Assembly: GCA_000497125.2 (NCBI GenBank)
Contig: CM035319.1
Coordinates: 984,001 to 1,048,000, forward strand
DNA: 64,000 nucleotides
Source: Spironucleus salmonicida
Taxonomy: Eukaryota > Fornicata > Diplomonadida > Hexamitidae
Direction: 5' to 3'
How positions within the stretch are numbered: the first letter of the stretch is position 1; each line of letters opens with the position of its first letter. The translations under genes were made by a program, and so were the position numbers. The notes under the pieces are model-generated. The model was not told the DNA's origin. It searched no databases and was given only the letters and a program-made list of their open reading frames with translations. Positions 47,901 to 60,297 of the stretch are shown in pieces.

Positions 47901-49015
47901 TCGTCATAGAAAGTAAGAAAAACAAAACTTCAGATGCTGAAAATTTGGCTTTAGAATAATTATATGCGATACTTGATGGCTTGTCATCATGTTATAATGA
48001 TTCAGAATAGAGATTAGTAAAAATTAGGGAGTATTAAATTAGCTCAAAGTTGTTTTATGATTCTATTGGTTTTGTTTAGTAATAGATTTAAGAAAGGACG
48101 TTAGATTTTTCTGATCTAAATAGAATACTTGAAACAAATTATAAGGTATAAATAGTCTGTGCTGGTGGAATGGGTTCATCTTTAAGCTTTAGATCCAGTT
48201 TTACGGAAAAAATTAAAACATTAAAATATAGTTACATAAAATTATAAGAGACTCCCAATTTCTAATCTGCTATTGCCAGAGGTGGATTATTCTTAAAGTC
48301 TGAAAAAGACTATGTTGATTTTGGTGCTCCGTTTATACAAAGGGGCAGTGAGGAAGAGGAAAAATTCATCGATAACAATGAAATTCTTATGAAATCTACT
48401 GTTCATATTCTTACTTTCAGATATATTTAACTAGCTCTCAGTATTCAAAAATCAACGTTTATAGAATCTGGTAAAAGATGGTCTTAAGGTGATGTTAATA
48501 TTACAGCTACTTCCTCATATAATGGAATTTCCTTTGCTGTTCATGTTGAACATAAATGGTCTGTCATAGGAACCACATCAAATTATTTTTATTTATGCCA
48601 AGTCCCTCTCGAATATATTAACTTGCTACACCCATAAGAAAATAGTACACCTGCTGGTTGGGTTTAGTATTTGTATGATATTAATATTACACTTTCAAAA
48701 CCTGATAATATATTAAACATTTTAACTGATATTGATAAAGACAAGAGACCTTTTGCTGCACTAACTGTAGATGTTAGTTTAAAAAACTCTTCGACTTGTA
48801 TAACTTCCAATTTTAACTTGTTTAGATATTTTCCTGTAGATTTATAATCATTATAGCTTGAAAAGGAAAAAGGGAAAATATTTATTTCATAATGTTGTGT
48901 ATATCATAATTTAGTACAGTATATAGATAATGTTAAAAAAAATTATGGTAAACATACAATACTATGTAAAAAATGTGTTTTAAAGTTACCTATATAGAAG
49001 TGGAAACTTAAGTGA
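44927..49015 (+). CDS. Hsp70/HSPA12-like double ATPase-domain protein, IR2 copy A
   Basis: 1362 residues from ATG 44927 to TGA 49013-49015. Two actin/Hsp70-type ATPase modules follow each other. Module 1 has a phosphate-1-like ADCGSSHYSVC near residues 8-18, a phosphate-2-like IGDFGGFTFD at ~184 and an adenosine-motif-like TGGFSQSPFL at ~477. Module 2 has LTVPCAAKQQHLTFLREC, the textbook VVDVGGGTTDVSLL at ~903-916 and VCAGGMGSSLSF at ~1077, without a clear phosphate-1 loop. Spacing fits the divergent HSPA12 branch rather than chaperone Hsp70. After residue ~1148 comes a C-terminal domain (SGKRWSQGDVNITATSS, INLLHPQENS, FNLFRYFPVD) that differs from copy B. Gln is mostly TAA/TAG. The first ~500 bp are GC-richer. 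Confidence 0.8.
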
Positions 49016-49035
49016 ATGAAAATAAATCATTAATC

Positions 49036-52000
49036 TCAAATAATTTTCCAATGTTATCCTGGTAATTAAACAACACATTTATTAAAAATAACAAGAGAGT
49101 TATCATGTTAGGCCTATAAATCAGAAATAAATTATGCTAACTTCGGGTAATAAATTGTGTCAGTAATAAATTTTTCCCCATTTTCAGAATCTAATTTAAA
49201 TCCTTTCATATCTAGTGGTATATATCTAAATAGATTAAAATTTTATGTTATTTTAAGTTTCGAATCACCAGCAATATTAACAGTGAAACAAATATTGCAA
49301 AATGGTTTTTTCATCGAATCTTCTCCTTATCCCACTAAAAGTGTAGTAAGAGGCTTTTATATATACGTTTCAATCGAATATACAAATTAAGGTACACCCA
49401 TTTATGTTATAGTTTCATTAGGATGTAATAGATTCACATCTTCTATAGGAATTCTGACTAAGTAAAAATAATGATCTGTTAATCCAAAAATTGAGTATGT
49501 ATGATTAACATGAATTATAAATTCAATGCCTTTATTCCAGCACTATACAAAATTATTAGCTGTTTATTAAGTCCATCGTTATCCACCTTAAATGATATCT
49601 GTTTTCTAATATTGTGACTATAAACCAGCATTTCTAAATGTTATAATTTGTAATTTACTTTCACATAAAATTTTGCTCTATTTAATGAATTTTTCCTCTT
49701 CCTCACTGCCCCTTTGTATAAACGGAGCACCAAAATCAACATAGTCTTTTTCAGACTTTAAGAATAATCCACCTCTGGCAATAGCAGATTAGAAATTGGG
49801 AGTCTCTTATAATTTTATGTAACTATATTTTAATGTTTTAATTTTTTCCGTAAAACTGGATCTAAAGCTTAAAGATGAACCCATTCCACCAGCACAGACT
49901 ATTTATACCTTATAATTTGTTTCAAGTATTCTATTTAGATCAGAAAAATCTAACGTCCTTTCTTAAATCTATTACTAAACAAAACCAATAGAATCATAAA
50001 ACAACTTTGAGCTAATTTAATACTCCCTAATTTTTACTAATCTCTATTCTGAATCATTATAACATGATGACAAGCCATCAAGTATCGCATATAATTATTC
50101 TAAAGCCAAATTTTCAGCATCTGAAGTTTTGTTTTTCTTACTTTCTATGACGATAATAACCTCTTCAACATTTCTATCAGAAGAGTTTAATACTGTTAGA
50201 AGCTCAATTTAAGATTTCACAGACTCACGAAATTGTGATCTTGTTCCTGAACTAAGTTACTGTAGCAGTCCTGATTATACACCAAGGTTCTCAAAAACTT
50301 TGTCTATGACATTATTTCCTGCATAGTTGATTTCATAAAAATTAATAACATTAAATGTACCACCTTCTGTATCTACCTTCAGCAGCGATACATCTGTAGT
50401 TCCACCGCCAACATCAACTACAATAACGTATCCATCCTTAAATATATTGGTACCACGAAGTCGATCTTAATGAAAAATAAAAGAAAATGCTGAATTTGGT
50501 TCATATACAAAAACTATATCATCAGGAAGATTCGCTACTCTACAACACTCTCGCAAAAAAGTTAAATGCTACTATTTTGCCGCGCAAGGAACTGTAAGCG
50601 TAAGACCAAGCTAATTGTAATAACTTACCATATCACCTTAGTCCTATATAAAAGTATGATAAAAATGAGAAAGATGAGAAATATAGAAATATGCAACTGG
50701 TAATTTTAGTTCTATAGACTGACCATTAAATGTATAACGTTACACTATCTATGGGTTTAATGGATATTAGACTTGCTAGTTTTGATACAAATATCTCTTC
50801 CAATAATCTACAATAAGGAACTCATTAATATGGACCCCACTAGTTGACGGTGATACATCCGTAGTCTATTGTTACGTCTTTTATAACTTTGCTAGTGCCA
50901 TCTTTTATTTTGCAGTGAGCTTTTGCCCAACCTCTTCGACTGAGGTTGACTTTGGTTCTGGTTCAACTTCTTATTTTGCTTGTGCCTCTTACTTTTTGCG
51001 TAGTAACTTTTCCTTTGCACTCATAGGCTTTGAACTCTATACCAGTGTTGCATCATCATGATTATTAGATAATAACTATTCAGATAAGGCATCTTTATTA
51101 ACATTTCCAAAAAGAAATATTCTACGAATATCGGAAATTGGAAGCATCTATAATGTAAAATATTTATCGAACACTTATTGGTAATTGGATAAATCTTCGC
51201 TATGTTATAACGAAAGTCCAGACGTGGCTAGCTAATAGGCTGCTGGAATATCTACCACGCAAAATGAAGGAGTTTTAGTGCCAGCTTTAAACTCAACATC
51301 ATCTATCTTACGGATCCTATCCTGTTATGCAGGTAAATCATTGATAGTCATATCATCTGTGTACTTATGACCCGCTGGTATATAGCTTAACAGTGATCCA
51401 GATGTTCCCTCGTCAATGCAGACTCGATTCTTGTGCGAAGTAGTAACATTCACCTCTTCATACTTTAAATTACCACTTTTATCAATATTTAGATAGTAGT
51501 GTTTATATATTAAATTTTCGGAATCTGTCATAGACTATTTCATACCAATTGCATTTTTAACAATCTCATAAGGAGGAATAATGAGAGATTTTTTAATATG
51601 TTATATCAAACTATCCTTGCTTTTCTTGGTAATTTGTTAGATATATGAATTTTGAGCTAATTAGTTTAGTAAAAATGGACTTTAAGAAAATCCTCCAGTA
51701 ATTTTAAATGTTTTGCATTTATTTGATTGAAGAAATAAACCAAAGTTATTTGCTAGCTAAGCACAGACAGCTGTACATATTTGCTGGTAAATACCAGAAG
51801 GTAAACTTATTCCAATTTTATCATTACTGAATTTATAACTCTCTATAATTGTTTAGCTTTGAAATTCGCCCATAATAATTAAAAAATTAGAGTTAAGTCG
51901 TTTTTTCCATTATTATAAAGATATGTCAGCGACAGCTTTATATAATAAAGACTGATATTATTAAGAATGGCTGGATACTAGTTGCTAACAAATACACACT

Positions 52001-53127
52001 ATACGTTCATTACTATTAAAGTCTTCGAAACAAAGTGCCTATGTTAGCACTTTTTTAAGGACTTTGCGGTTTTATACAATTTTTATCAGTTTATTAAATT
52101 CCTGGCATGGCTTAATAAACTTGAATTCAGAGCTATCATTAAAGTTTCGAATATATTCTAGCATTTATTATCTGAAATCAACATATGTCATCGAAATTTA
52201 TCTTTAATGGAAATATTATGAGCAACAGCGTTCCCCGTCTTCATAGAATGGTATTGTTTAAAGGAATTATTTAGCTCCATTTTCAAATCCATCCGTGGTG
52301 CCACGCTCTTTGAACCAGCTATATAAGGCATAGTGGCCATAGAATTGAAACGGGTCAAAAATTCCAGTAAGATCTAAGAAAACATCACCACTAGTATAAT
52401 CATTTTTCAATTCCATGATTCTTTGGTAAAGTAGATGGCGATTGTGGAAACGCAAGTCTACAAAATCAGCACGTACTAATTGATCAACTACATTGTCAAT
52501 ATTACTAGCTGCCAGGTTGCATGATTCGTGATTTTACTTAGTGGCTTTATCGAATGTAAATCCGCCAAAATCACCTATTGCCTCAGCAGATCCCAGTGCA
52601 GCTTTACCTTCGTATATCAATGTTATTTTGCATGGAGTTCTCTTCTCAACCGACTACGCGCAAAGCTTAATGAAGTCGAGGTGCTGGGCGCGAGCCACAC
52701 TTGGTATTAAGAATGCTAGTTCCACGGTGTCCAAGCCGGAGGCGCAGCGAACACTTTTTACTGCTTGGAACATGAACCCTTCAAAAAGACTGGCGCAGGT
52801 AACCCGAATCGATCGGTGGTTCTTGGAAGGGACTGAGGGAACATTGGGATAGCACACTATCTCGTCAGCATCGAAGAAGTAGTTCTTCCAGTTAGGAAAG
52901 AATGCGTAGTTCAACGTATCTGGTGGTGATGATCCATAGTAAATGCTGTCTGGGGGGAGCTGCTTTACGTCAGTGAATTCTATCGAGACATACGCAGTCG
53001 ATGGTTACTTAGAACTTACATTTTCAGATCTTAGATTAACCAGCTGGATAGTTCCACTGGTGGTCCTATAGCACACACTGTAGTGGGAGGACCCGCAGTC
53101 AGCGGCTGCGCTACAAATTTATTTCAT
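49036..53127 (-). CDS. Hsp70/HSPA12-like double ATPase-domain protein, IR2 copy B
   Basis: 1363 residues from ATG 53127 to TGA 49038-49036. Codons 1-1148 are practically identical to copy A (start MKQICSAA against MTQICSAA), including both ATPase modules and even synonymous sites. From 49684 downwards the sequence changes to a C-terminal domain only distantly related to that of copy A. Shared landmarks are GQRWTQ, HYFYLVRIPIEDVNLLHP, FNLFRYIPLD and KCVVQLPGQHWK, with roughly a third of residues matching by eye. In Hsp70-type proteins the part after the ATPase recognises the client. The gene is tail-to-tail with copy A, with 20 bp between the stops. Its promoter region differs from that of copy A. 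Confidence 0.8.
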
Positions 53128-53262
53128 TTTGAAAAGTGGAAGTTAATAATATGATAATATTATACGCTAATCAATCAAGTTATACCAAATTAAGATATAA
53201 TTTCAATTTATGTTTTATCACTCAATATTGTTAAATACTATTAAATAATGATAACCATCAAA

Positions 53263-54357
53263 TCATAAATTAATAAGCCTCGTAAGCTCTAGTAAGCTCT
53301 CTATCTATACACCTTCGACCTCGAGAGTTTGCAAGATATCTACAAAAATACGTTTATCCTTCCTCATAGCTCCATCAACCATAAAAATACAGCTTTAACA
53401 GCACGCCAGCCTTACCTCATCGTATCCTGATTTGGAGCATTGCCGCAATCCCTCTAAAAGCAGTTCTAAATTTGCACCGCTAAAGTTCTAAACAACTACA
53501 AATGGACAGAGATTTATCACACGTCCCAAAAACAAGCATGCCTGCACCTAAAACAGCGAATTATACTTTTTGAGCCCTGCAACTGCCTGATTAAGAATGT
53601 CACCTTATATATAAAAATTAGCGTTTTTAGGGTCCAAACTGAGCATATCGTTCAAATACTGAAAAGATACCGCTAATAATCCTGTATCCTGGTTAGCCTT
53701 AATGACATCTAGAAGCTCACGACTGATTTTTCCGCTTTCGCTGACTGTCTCGATGCTGATGCGCGCTATTAGGTAGCAGGCGTTTAGAACGTGCTGCAGC
53801 CCCTCGATTTTTGCGGCGCTGAACTCCTTGATGTACTACAGTGCCTTTTCGTAGAAAATTGACTTCTAGTCTTTGATCAAATTCACGTCCTCTGTGAGGA
53901 CTTGAAAACACTGTGAAAGGATCGGAAAGTCGTTGTAGAACTGCAGAATGAAGGTCGTGAAGTCGTCCAAAAGCTCCGAATTGGCGTTCTGAAGCGCCGA
54001 GAGTGAGCCGTAATTTTGCGTGAAATTGGCTATAATTTGGGCTATAACTACGCGGAATTCGGCGTTCGCCGGGTTCCTAAAAAAGGTGTTCAGGACATTA
54101 AAGTTCACCTGTGATGAGAAGAACTCGACGGTCGCCAGGGGAGATTTTGCGTGCGAATCGAGCTGGTTAAGCGCCTCATGTAGGGACTCCTTCGTGAGGT
54201 TTTTGGCATTATATTCGTTCAGATGATTATTGAATTTTTGGAAGAAAACGGGGTCGTGGGGGGATGAAAACGTAGTATTTGGTTGCGGGAGAGGGTTTTC
54301 CTTGATATCACGGAAATACAGGAACTGGTTAGTCGAAAATGCAGTATCGAGCGGCAT
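53263..54357 (-). CDS. Armadillo/HEAT-like helical protein, 364 aa
   Basis: ATG 54357 to TGA 53265-53263. It is all-helical with repeating hydrophobic patterns of ~40 residues (EFRVVIAQIIANFTQNYGSL, GLQHVLNACYLIARISIET, LLAVSFQYLNDMLSLDPKN, VQACLFLGRVINLCPFVVV, LLLEGLRQCSKSGYDEVRLA), like an ARM or HEAT solenoid such as importin-alpha-type or exchange-factor proteins. I cannot place it in a family. The 5' part is GC-richer with CAG, and the 3' part more AT-rich with TAA/TAG. Its stop lies 136 bp from the start codon of IR2 copy B, on the same strand, upstream of that gene's ATG. Confidence 0.65.
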
Positions 54358-54476
54358 TTTTTAAATTGCGGAAAGCTGTGCAAAAATATATAATAATAAA
54401 TAATATATATATATAATTCTAATGATTTTATAATATTATTATTCTATAATAATAAATACATAATTTTTAGTAGAAA

Positions 54477-57400
54477 ATGGATATTGCAGCCCTTTTTAAT
54501 AACATATCAGCATAATCTTTACTCATGTTAGAATCATTGTTTGTTTCTAAAGTAAATCCATAAGAATATATAAAATAGCAGACTTAATAAAAAGTTTAAG
54601 ATGATATTGATCCGTTTGTTTTATTGCGTTCTAATAATTTTACTACAAGATCTATTAAATCTACTAATATGCATTTAAGAACTCCAATTATGTTATAAAG
54701 ACCATTGAATAATAGATCAAAATCTGTTCCTACCAGGAATACTCTACTTAAAAAATCTCACTCATTAGACTTTCAGGAATTTGTTAGTGCTATGACATAG
54801 TGTCTTAATGCTCCAATATATGCATCATCTGCTGTATTTGGACAAGTATGTAAAGGTGATCCTCTCACATAAAATCCATTATATTAGAAAATTTGTTAAG
54901 GGTAATTAGATATCTTAAATGAATAAGCAATTTCAATTTTCAATGGATGCTAAATTTTTTGGTTAGATCTACTGAATTTTATTACTACTAAAACTACTAT
55001 TATTTAGGCAAATAATGATGTTCGATTAAAGGTTAAAAAAGTCCCTAATAATTTTTGTCATAGACTTACTATTGAAAATTGTTAATATGTGCCTTAGCTG
55101 GGAGTTTATTATACAGCTGGTAGAGATGGGTTGGCTTAGTTTTGGAGTTCCTAAAATTTAAATGATATAATGTAGTTTTAAAGTTTGGAGGAAATGACGT
55201 TTGGGATGAAAGATGAGGAAGTGGCGTGTCTTGTTAAAGACTGGACTGCTGCAAGTGATAATAAAGGACTTGAAAGAATTTAAAATATCTAGGTTCTCAC
55301 TGGTGTTGTAAATGGTTAAATTGGAATAAATAATATTAAAAATGAAAAATCTAGATAAAAAGATCAAATTAAATTGCCATTCTAACTTGTATTTTCTTTA
55401 ACTGATCCAAAACTAGATAAAGCAGCATTTCCTTTAAAATAAGATACTAGTAATTATTCCCATGACCTAGTTGTTGCTTGCAGAAAAGCAGATGCACCAC
55501 TGCCTTCAGGGAGACCTATGCCTGAAAAAGTATGGAGATCCATTAAATTTAATGGTGGGATATATAACTTTTCAAAGCCATAGGAGAGTAAATATGGATC
55601 TGGTGGTGGTTATACACTTTATAATGACTGTAAAGGATTTTAAAGATCTAAATCATAAAAAGTGAAAAGATTTAGAACTACAACGTCTAAAAAATCGCTT
55701 GATGATTTATTTTAATCTGCATTTTCAGATGAAGACAATAATTTTAACTTTTTTGGATAAGAACATCCAATTTATAAATAAAAGTAAGCTATAGTGGGAA
55801 AAATGGCTATAGAATAGGAAAATGAAGAAAAGGCTGATTCAGATATTGAAATGGATTTATAAAAACATCGAAAACTAGATCTTAATAATTTCAAAGTATC
55901 AGGTAAGGGAAATGCATGGGCAACAGCTATGTGTTATGATCATCATAGAAGAAAAATATTTATATCTTCTGCTGGAGGAAAAATATTAGTCTATCATCTT
56001 AAACTAAATGGTTTAGAATTAGCTGAAAAAATAAATGTTACTGCTGTAGGAGTTAAGAAAATATAAATTTGGGAAAGATAAATCACTAGATTGTAAATTA
56101 ATAGAATAATTGATTCCTTTGGTAGAGATAGAAATTTTAATATATTAGATTACGTACCCGGCTGTTAACTAGATGATATTCCAGGAACTGGAGAATCATT
56201 TAAAAAGATGAACTATGCTGTTGTAATGGCACCTGCGTCAATTTCTTTTATAAATCTTAAAAACAATGTTGTAGATCTAGATCTTGATGTTTCAGATATT
56301 ATTTCAGAATTTCCAGGTTAGTTTTTTAGTACTATGGGAATATTTTAAGAAAAGCTCCTGTTAGGTTTAACAAATGGATATATTATTTCATTGGATTAGT
56401 TCTCACTTAAAGTTGTAGAAAAACTCTAGGCATTTGAAACTGAAGTTTCTGATCTTACATTTTACTATTCTGCCAGTTTATTAATTGCTTCATGTCTAAA
56501 TGGTAAAATATCTATATATAACTATGAATCAAAGCCGCATTTATTATAAGAATTACATGACTCTGGTTGTATTTTAAATGTATTTGCTAGTGAAAAATAT
56601 GAGGTGTTTTTAAGTATTTGCAGTAATGGAGTTATTACAGTTTGGAGTAGTAAATAGTATAACCAACTTCATAAGGTATTTACGAATGAAAATTTAAGTG
56701 TATCCATGTGGGATGAATAAAATGGCTTGCTTATTGTAGGAAACGTATGGCTTAAAGTATTTTAAATTATTGGAGTTAAAAAAGAAATTAAAATAGAAGA
56801 GGTAATTTAAGAGAAAACTATACCATAAGCACACTATGTATAAGTTGTATCTATTATTAATTTATAACGACCTGGATTATCATTAAAATAACCTAGTTTT
56901 CTTCTAGAAGAATTGCAATCGCCCGAATAAACAGATACGCTTCTTCTTTCTTAAATAAGCTAAGATAATTCCCCCCAGGAAAATATATAACTTCCATAGA
57001 AACAGATTCAAAAGTTATTTATAAAATAAGAAGATAAAGATAAATATTATCATCCATTACCTTTAAATAGACTGGAACTAGAACATCGACCAAAATTTTT
57101 AGATGAAACAAATCCATGTTAACCACAAAAAAATATCACCGATTAAACACCATTTACTCTTGTTAATTAAGATAATGCAGTAGATCCATCAATAATGTCA
57201 CTAAATTACAATAAATTACCTCTATAACATAAGTTTGCTGAGATTATACAAAGAGAGAATTTTAACATGTTAAATTATAATTAATATATGAAAAAAGTAG
57301 AAACAGAACTTCGACATAACTAACAAAATGTTACATTTAAACGTAAACGAGTATTTTCTAGGAATTAACAAACTGGATAAGAAATAGTTTAATTTATTTA

Positions 57401-58796
57401 TTCAAAAACAGAAGCAATTCTTGAACCTGACTCTTAGATGTTAGGCTTTGTAACAGTTGATGTAGAAGGTAATCTTAGGCATTGGGTAAATACTACTTTA
57501 TTATCCACCTATTAAATTGAGCTTCCTGATAGAATCACTGTTGATTCTGCAGGATATGACTATCAAAAATAAATTCTAATTCTTAATCTATCTAATGCAC
57601 AAACTATGCTGTTCAAACTAGTGACATCTGAAATTTAAGATATTTTCAACATTTAAAATTGTGCTAAAGCAGCATTTATTTTAAGCTTTTAAGGGGTTAC
57701 GCAAACTAATGGTATTTAAACAGATGAATTTACAGAGTTTCTTAAAGATTACAAACCATAAAAATATGAAAGAATCAATACCGCCGTAAATTATTAAAAT
57801 TTAATAGCAATTTCTTGTGGAGAATTTATTCTTCTCTATTCGTACAACTCTAGAAGATTATCCTAAAATTTTGTTGAAAATCTTCTGCTTTCAGGTGCTA
57901 AAATTGCTAGATCACTCATTCCTGGTATGAATAATCCACCAAGTCTTATTTTAAAAGGTCACGAATCTCCAATTATAGCACTTTCAGCTGCTGGCAAAAA
58001 GTTAATTTCCTGCGATGAGCAAGGAGTTTGCTGCTTTTGGCTTGGTTAAGGAATCGCAAAATACATTATCCGACTCAAAAATGACTATATCTAGCAAGTT
58101 TTTGCCAGCTTTCGACCTGAACTTTGGGGCTATATTTTCTTTAAATCCGGAGAACTTATATAAATAGACATGAATAAAGGTCAATCTCCGCTATTAACTT
58201 TCTAAATTGACGGAAATACGACTGCAAATTTCGCTGTTGACGAACGTGAAAATGGAACAATTTATGCATTTTCAGACAAGAATTTAGGATTCATTTTCGT
58301 CAAAAACGAGATATATTGCACATTCAAACTGCCCTGTAATTGTAAAAATATTCAAAAAATTGAATTCTGCGATCAAAAACTAGTCGTAGGCTGCAACGGT
58401 GGTCATGTTTTCCTGAACGAAATCATTAGGAAAAGTGGAACAAAAGGTGTGTTTTTGCAAGGGAGCGACGGCATTATATAACGAAATATGGACTTTGATG
58501 ACGAATTTGACTCTGCCGAACTGCTATAACTTTCGCCTTTGTCGGTTAACATTATCGACTAGCAGTAGATTGGGAGCGAAATCAACGTCGAAACTGAGCA
58601 GTTTTTCGAGCGATTAGCGCAAAGTCAGATAAGGATCGAAAAAACACTAATATTAGAACAGAATAGCGACGTGCGGCTGCTGAGCAGCAAGGTTGTAGCA
58701 GACAGCGTTTAAATCAGCAATATGCTAGTTAACGAGGACACTATTGAAGTTGCAAGGCGAGAGTAGATGCTAAGCATGAGGGTTTAGTTCAAATGA
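54477..58796 (+). CDS. Large WD-repeat protein, possibly EF-hand/WD flagellar type
   Basis: 1439 residues from ATG 54477 to TGA 58794-58796. The N-terminal ~180 residues are helical and contain DFQEFVSAMTQCL, which resembles an EF-hand helix. Several WD-like blades follow (VYYTAGRDGLAQFWSSQ, YDHHRRKIFISSAGGKILVY, LLIASCLNGKISIYNYES, VFLSICSNGVITVWSSKQY, LILKGHESPIIALSAAGKKL, ISCDEQGVCCFWLGQG). A Gln-rich low-complexity stretch near residues 830-930 separates two propeller halves, and the C-terminus is helical. The layout recalls axonemal EF-hand/WD proteins (the CFAP337/WDR49 and WDR64 group), but this is only a suggestion. Hundreds of Gln codons are TAA/TAG. The last ~800 bp are less AT-rich. 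Confidence 0.7.
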
Positions 58797-60297
58797 AGTG
58801 AAATATTGTTTTTTCACTCTATGCTTAATTCTGCAAGCGATTTTAAAGACATTGTAGTAATTGAAAGTTGAAACGAATCTTTTTGAGATATTTCAACGGA
58901 AAGAGTATTTTATGGCTAGATATTTAACTATGGTTAAATTGGTGGCAAAGTGTAGTGTCTGCGTAGCTAGGTCTTGAAGTCTTTTAGTTTTAGTTTAATT
59001 CTCATTTTTGCTATGTGTTTTTAGTAAAATATTTAAATGATGAAAGTTACTTCCTAAAACAATTTAATGATGTTTAATAATTGTTTGAGGAATTTATTTA
59101 GTTTTTATTATTAATATTTTGTATAGTTTACTGATTCAAACATATGTTAATATAAGGAATTACTCTATAATAATAATTTAAATTAAGTTATTTAAATATA
59201 CTTCGAAAAGTTTTATTACTAATGTGAAATTTTTCAATGTATAGAAATAGAAAATTCTACTTACATTCAGTATTTATGTAATAGTTATATTTATGTAAAT
59301 CTAAGTAAATAAAAATATTATATGATAAATATGATTTAGTTTAAGGTTTCCAATGTATAATTTGTGAGAAAATTTAATGGCTAATTAATAAGTTTTACTG
59401 AAAAAGATTAATGTGAATAGCAATTTCAATTCCTAATTTATGATTAAATAGAAATTCTTCCAAATCGGTACTCGAACCCGGATCTCCTGGGCGGAACCAG
59501 AAATGCTAGCTGTTATACCATTTGGGATTACAGATATTTCATTTAATATTAGTTCATAATTCAATTTTAAAAGTTATGCGAATGTTTAATCAAAATTAAT
59601 TATATCATATATTACTCAATCACTTTAGCTTATAGAATCCAATGCATGCATAACGATATTAACCTGAGACAGTTAAAATGTATCGTGAGTCTTAAGCTTT
59701 CTTCGTGAGCAGGAATCATCCACATTAAACTATTCGATATGAACAGGTGGGAATGTGTAGTTCCTAAGTAGTTTTTTATACTGTGATTTAAAATTATGGA
59801 GCTTTAGTTTCATTTATAAACACGTATAAGTATAGTATTATTATTAAATGAAAATAATATATTAGTTAGTTTTGCAAATTTATAATTTGTCTATATTTTC
59901 AATAATAAATTATTCTATCATTTATTAAATATCACAATTCTTGTAAAATTTTATAAAAATATATTATATAGTGATATATATGTTCATTAAAACATACTTA
60001 TATTATTAAAAAATATTAAATAGTGTAGAAAGCAAAATAACATTAAATATATTATATTTAAACTCCCCTCTATTATTTAGCTAATCGTAAAAAATGCCAG
60101 TTTATCTTCATAATATTTGAGCATAAAATTTATTAAAACATGACTCAGCCTATACTATTCTAACTGCCCTACGTTATTAACCTTCAAAAACAGCAATATC
60201 TCTAGCAAAATCATCGGTGTAATATTCTCTTTATACATACATATAAATAATATTATTAACCATTCATTTCCCCATAATTTGCTTTAGAAACCTACTA
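58797..60297. other. AT-rich spacer with a decayed tRNA
   Basis: AT-rich DNA. The only recognisable item is the tRNA-Glu-derived sequence at 59458-59527. A slightly GC-richer, uninterpretable patch lies at 58860-59000. Confidence 0.55.
59458..59527 (-). pseudogene. tRNA-Glu pseudogene
   Basis: The minus strand matches the functional tRNA-Glu at 44655 over its whole length with decay. The anticodon loop TTTTCAC is shortened to TTCCGC (so no TTC anticodon), the T loop/stem TTCGATTCCCGG has become TTCGAGTACCGA, the 3' acceptor strand is TTTGGAA instead of TTTGGGA, and the D loop differs. The 5' acceptor and anticodon stem are preserved. It is a non-functional copy. Confidence 0.85.

Larger units (their letters stand above)
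44927..53127. repeat. IR2: 8.2-kb inverted repeat, arms 44927-48369 and 49685-53127
   Basis: Mirror symmetry about 49027 (paired coordinates sum to 98054). Arms are 3443 bp each and looked identical in every segment I compared, apart from a codon-2 difference. The outer edge coincides with the two ATG codons. The inner edge is at 48369/49685, inside both reading frames, after the codons for EEEEKFI. The 1315-bp centre encodes the two different C-terminal domains in opposite directions. Outside the ATGs the flanks are unrelated. Confidence 0.92.

Noticed and set aside
44927-53127. Pure assembly artefact (haplotype or read fold-back) creating IR2
   Set aside because: A fold-back artefact would make the arms identical up to the centre. 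Here the centre encodes two different C-terminal domains, each with its own stop, and the 5' flanks differ, so two real genes exist. Orientation still deserves checking with long reads.
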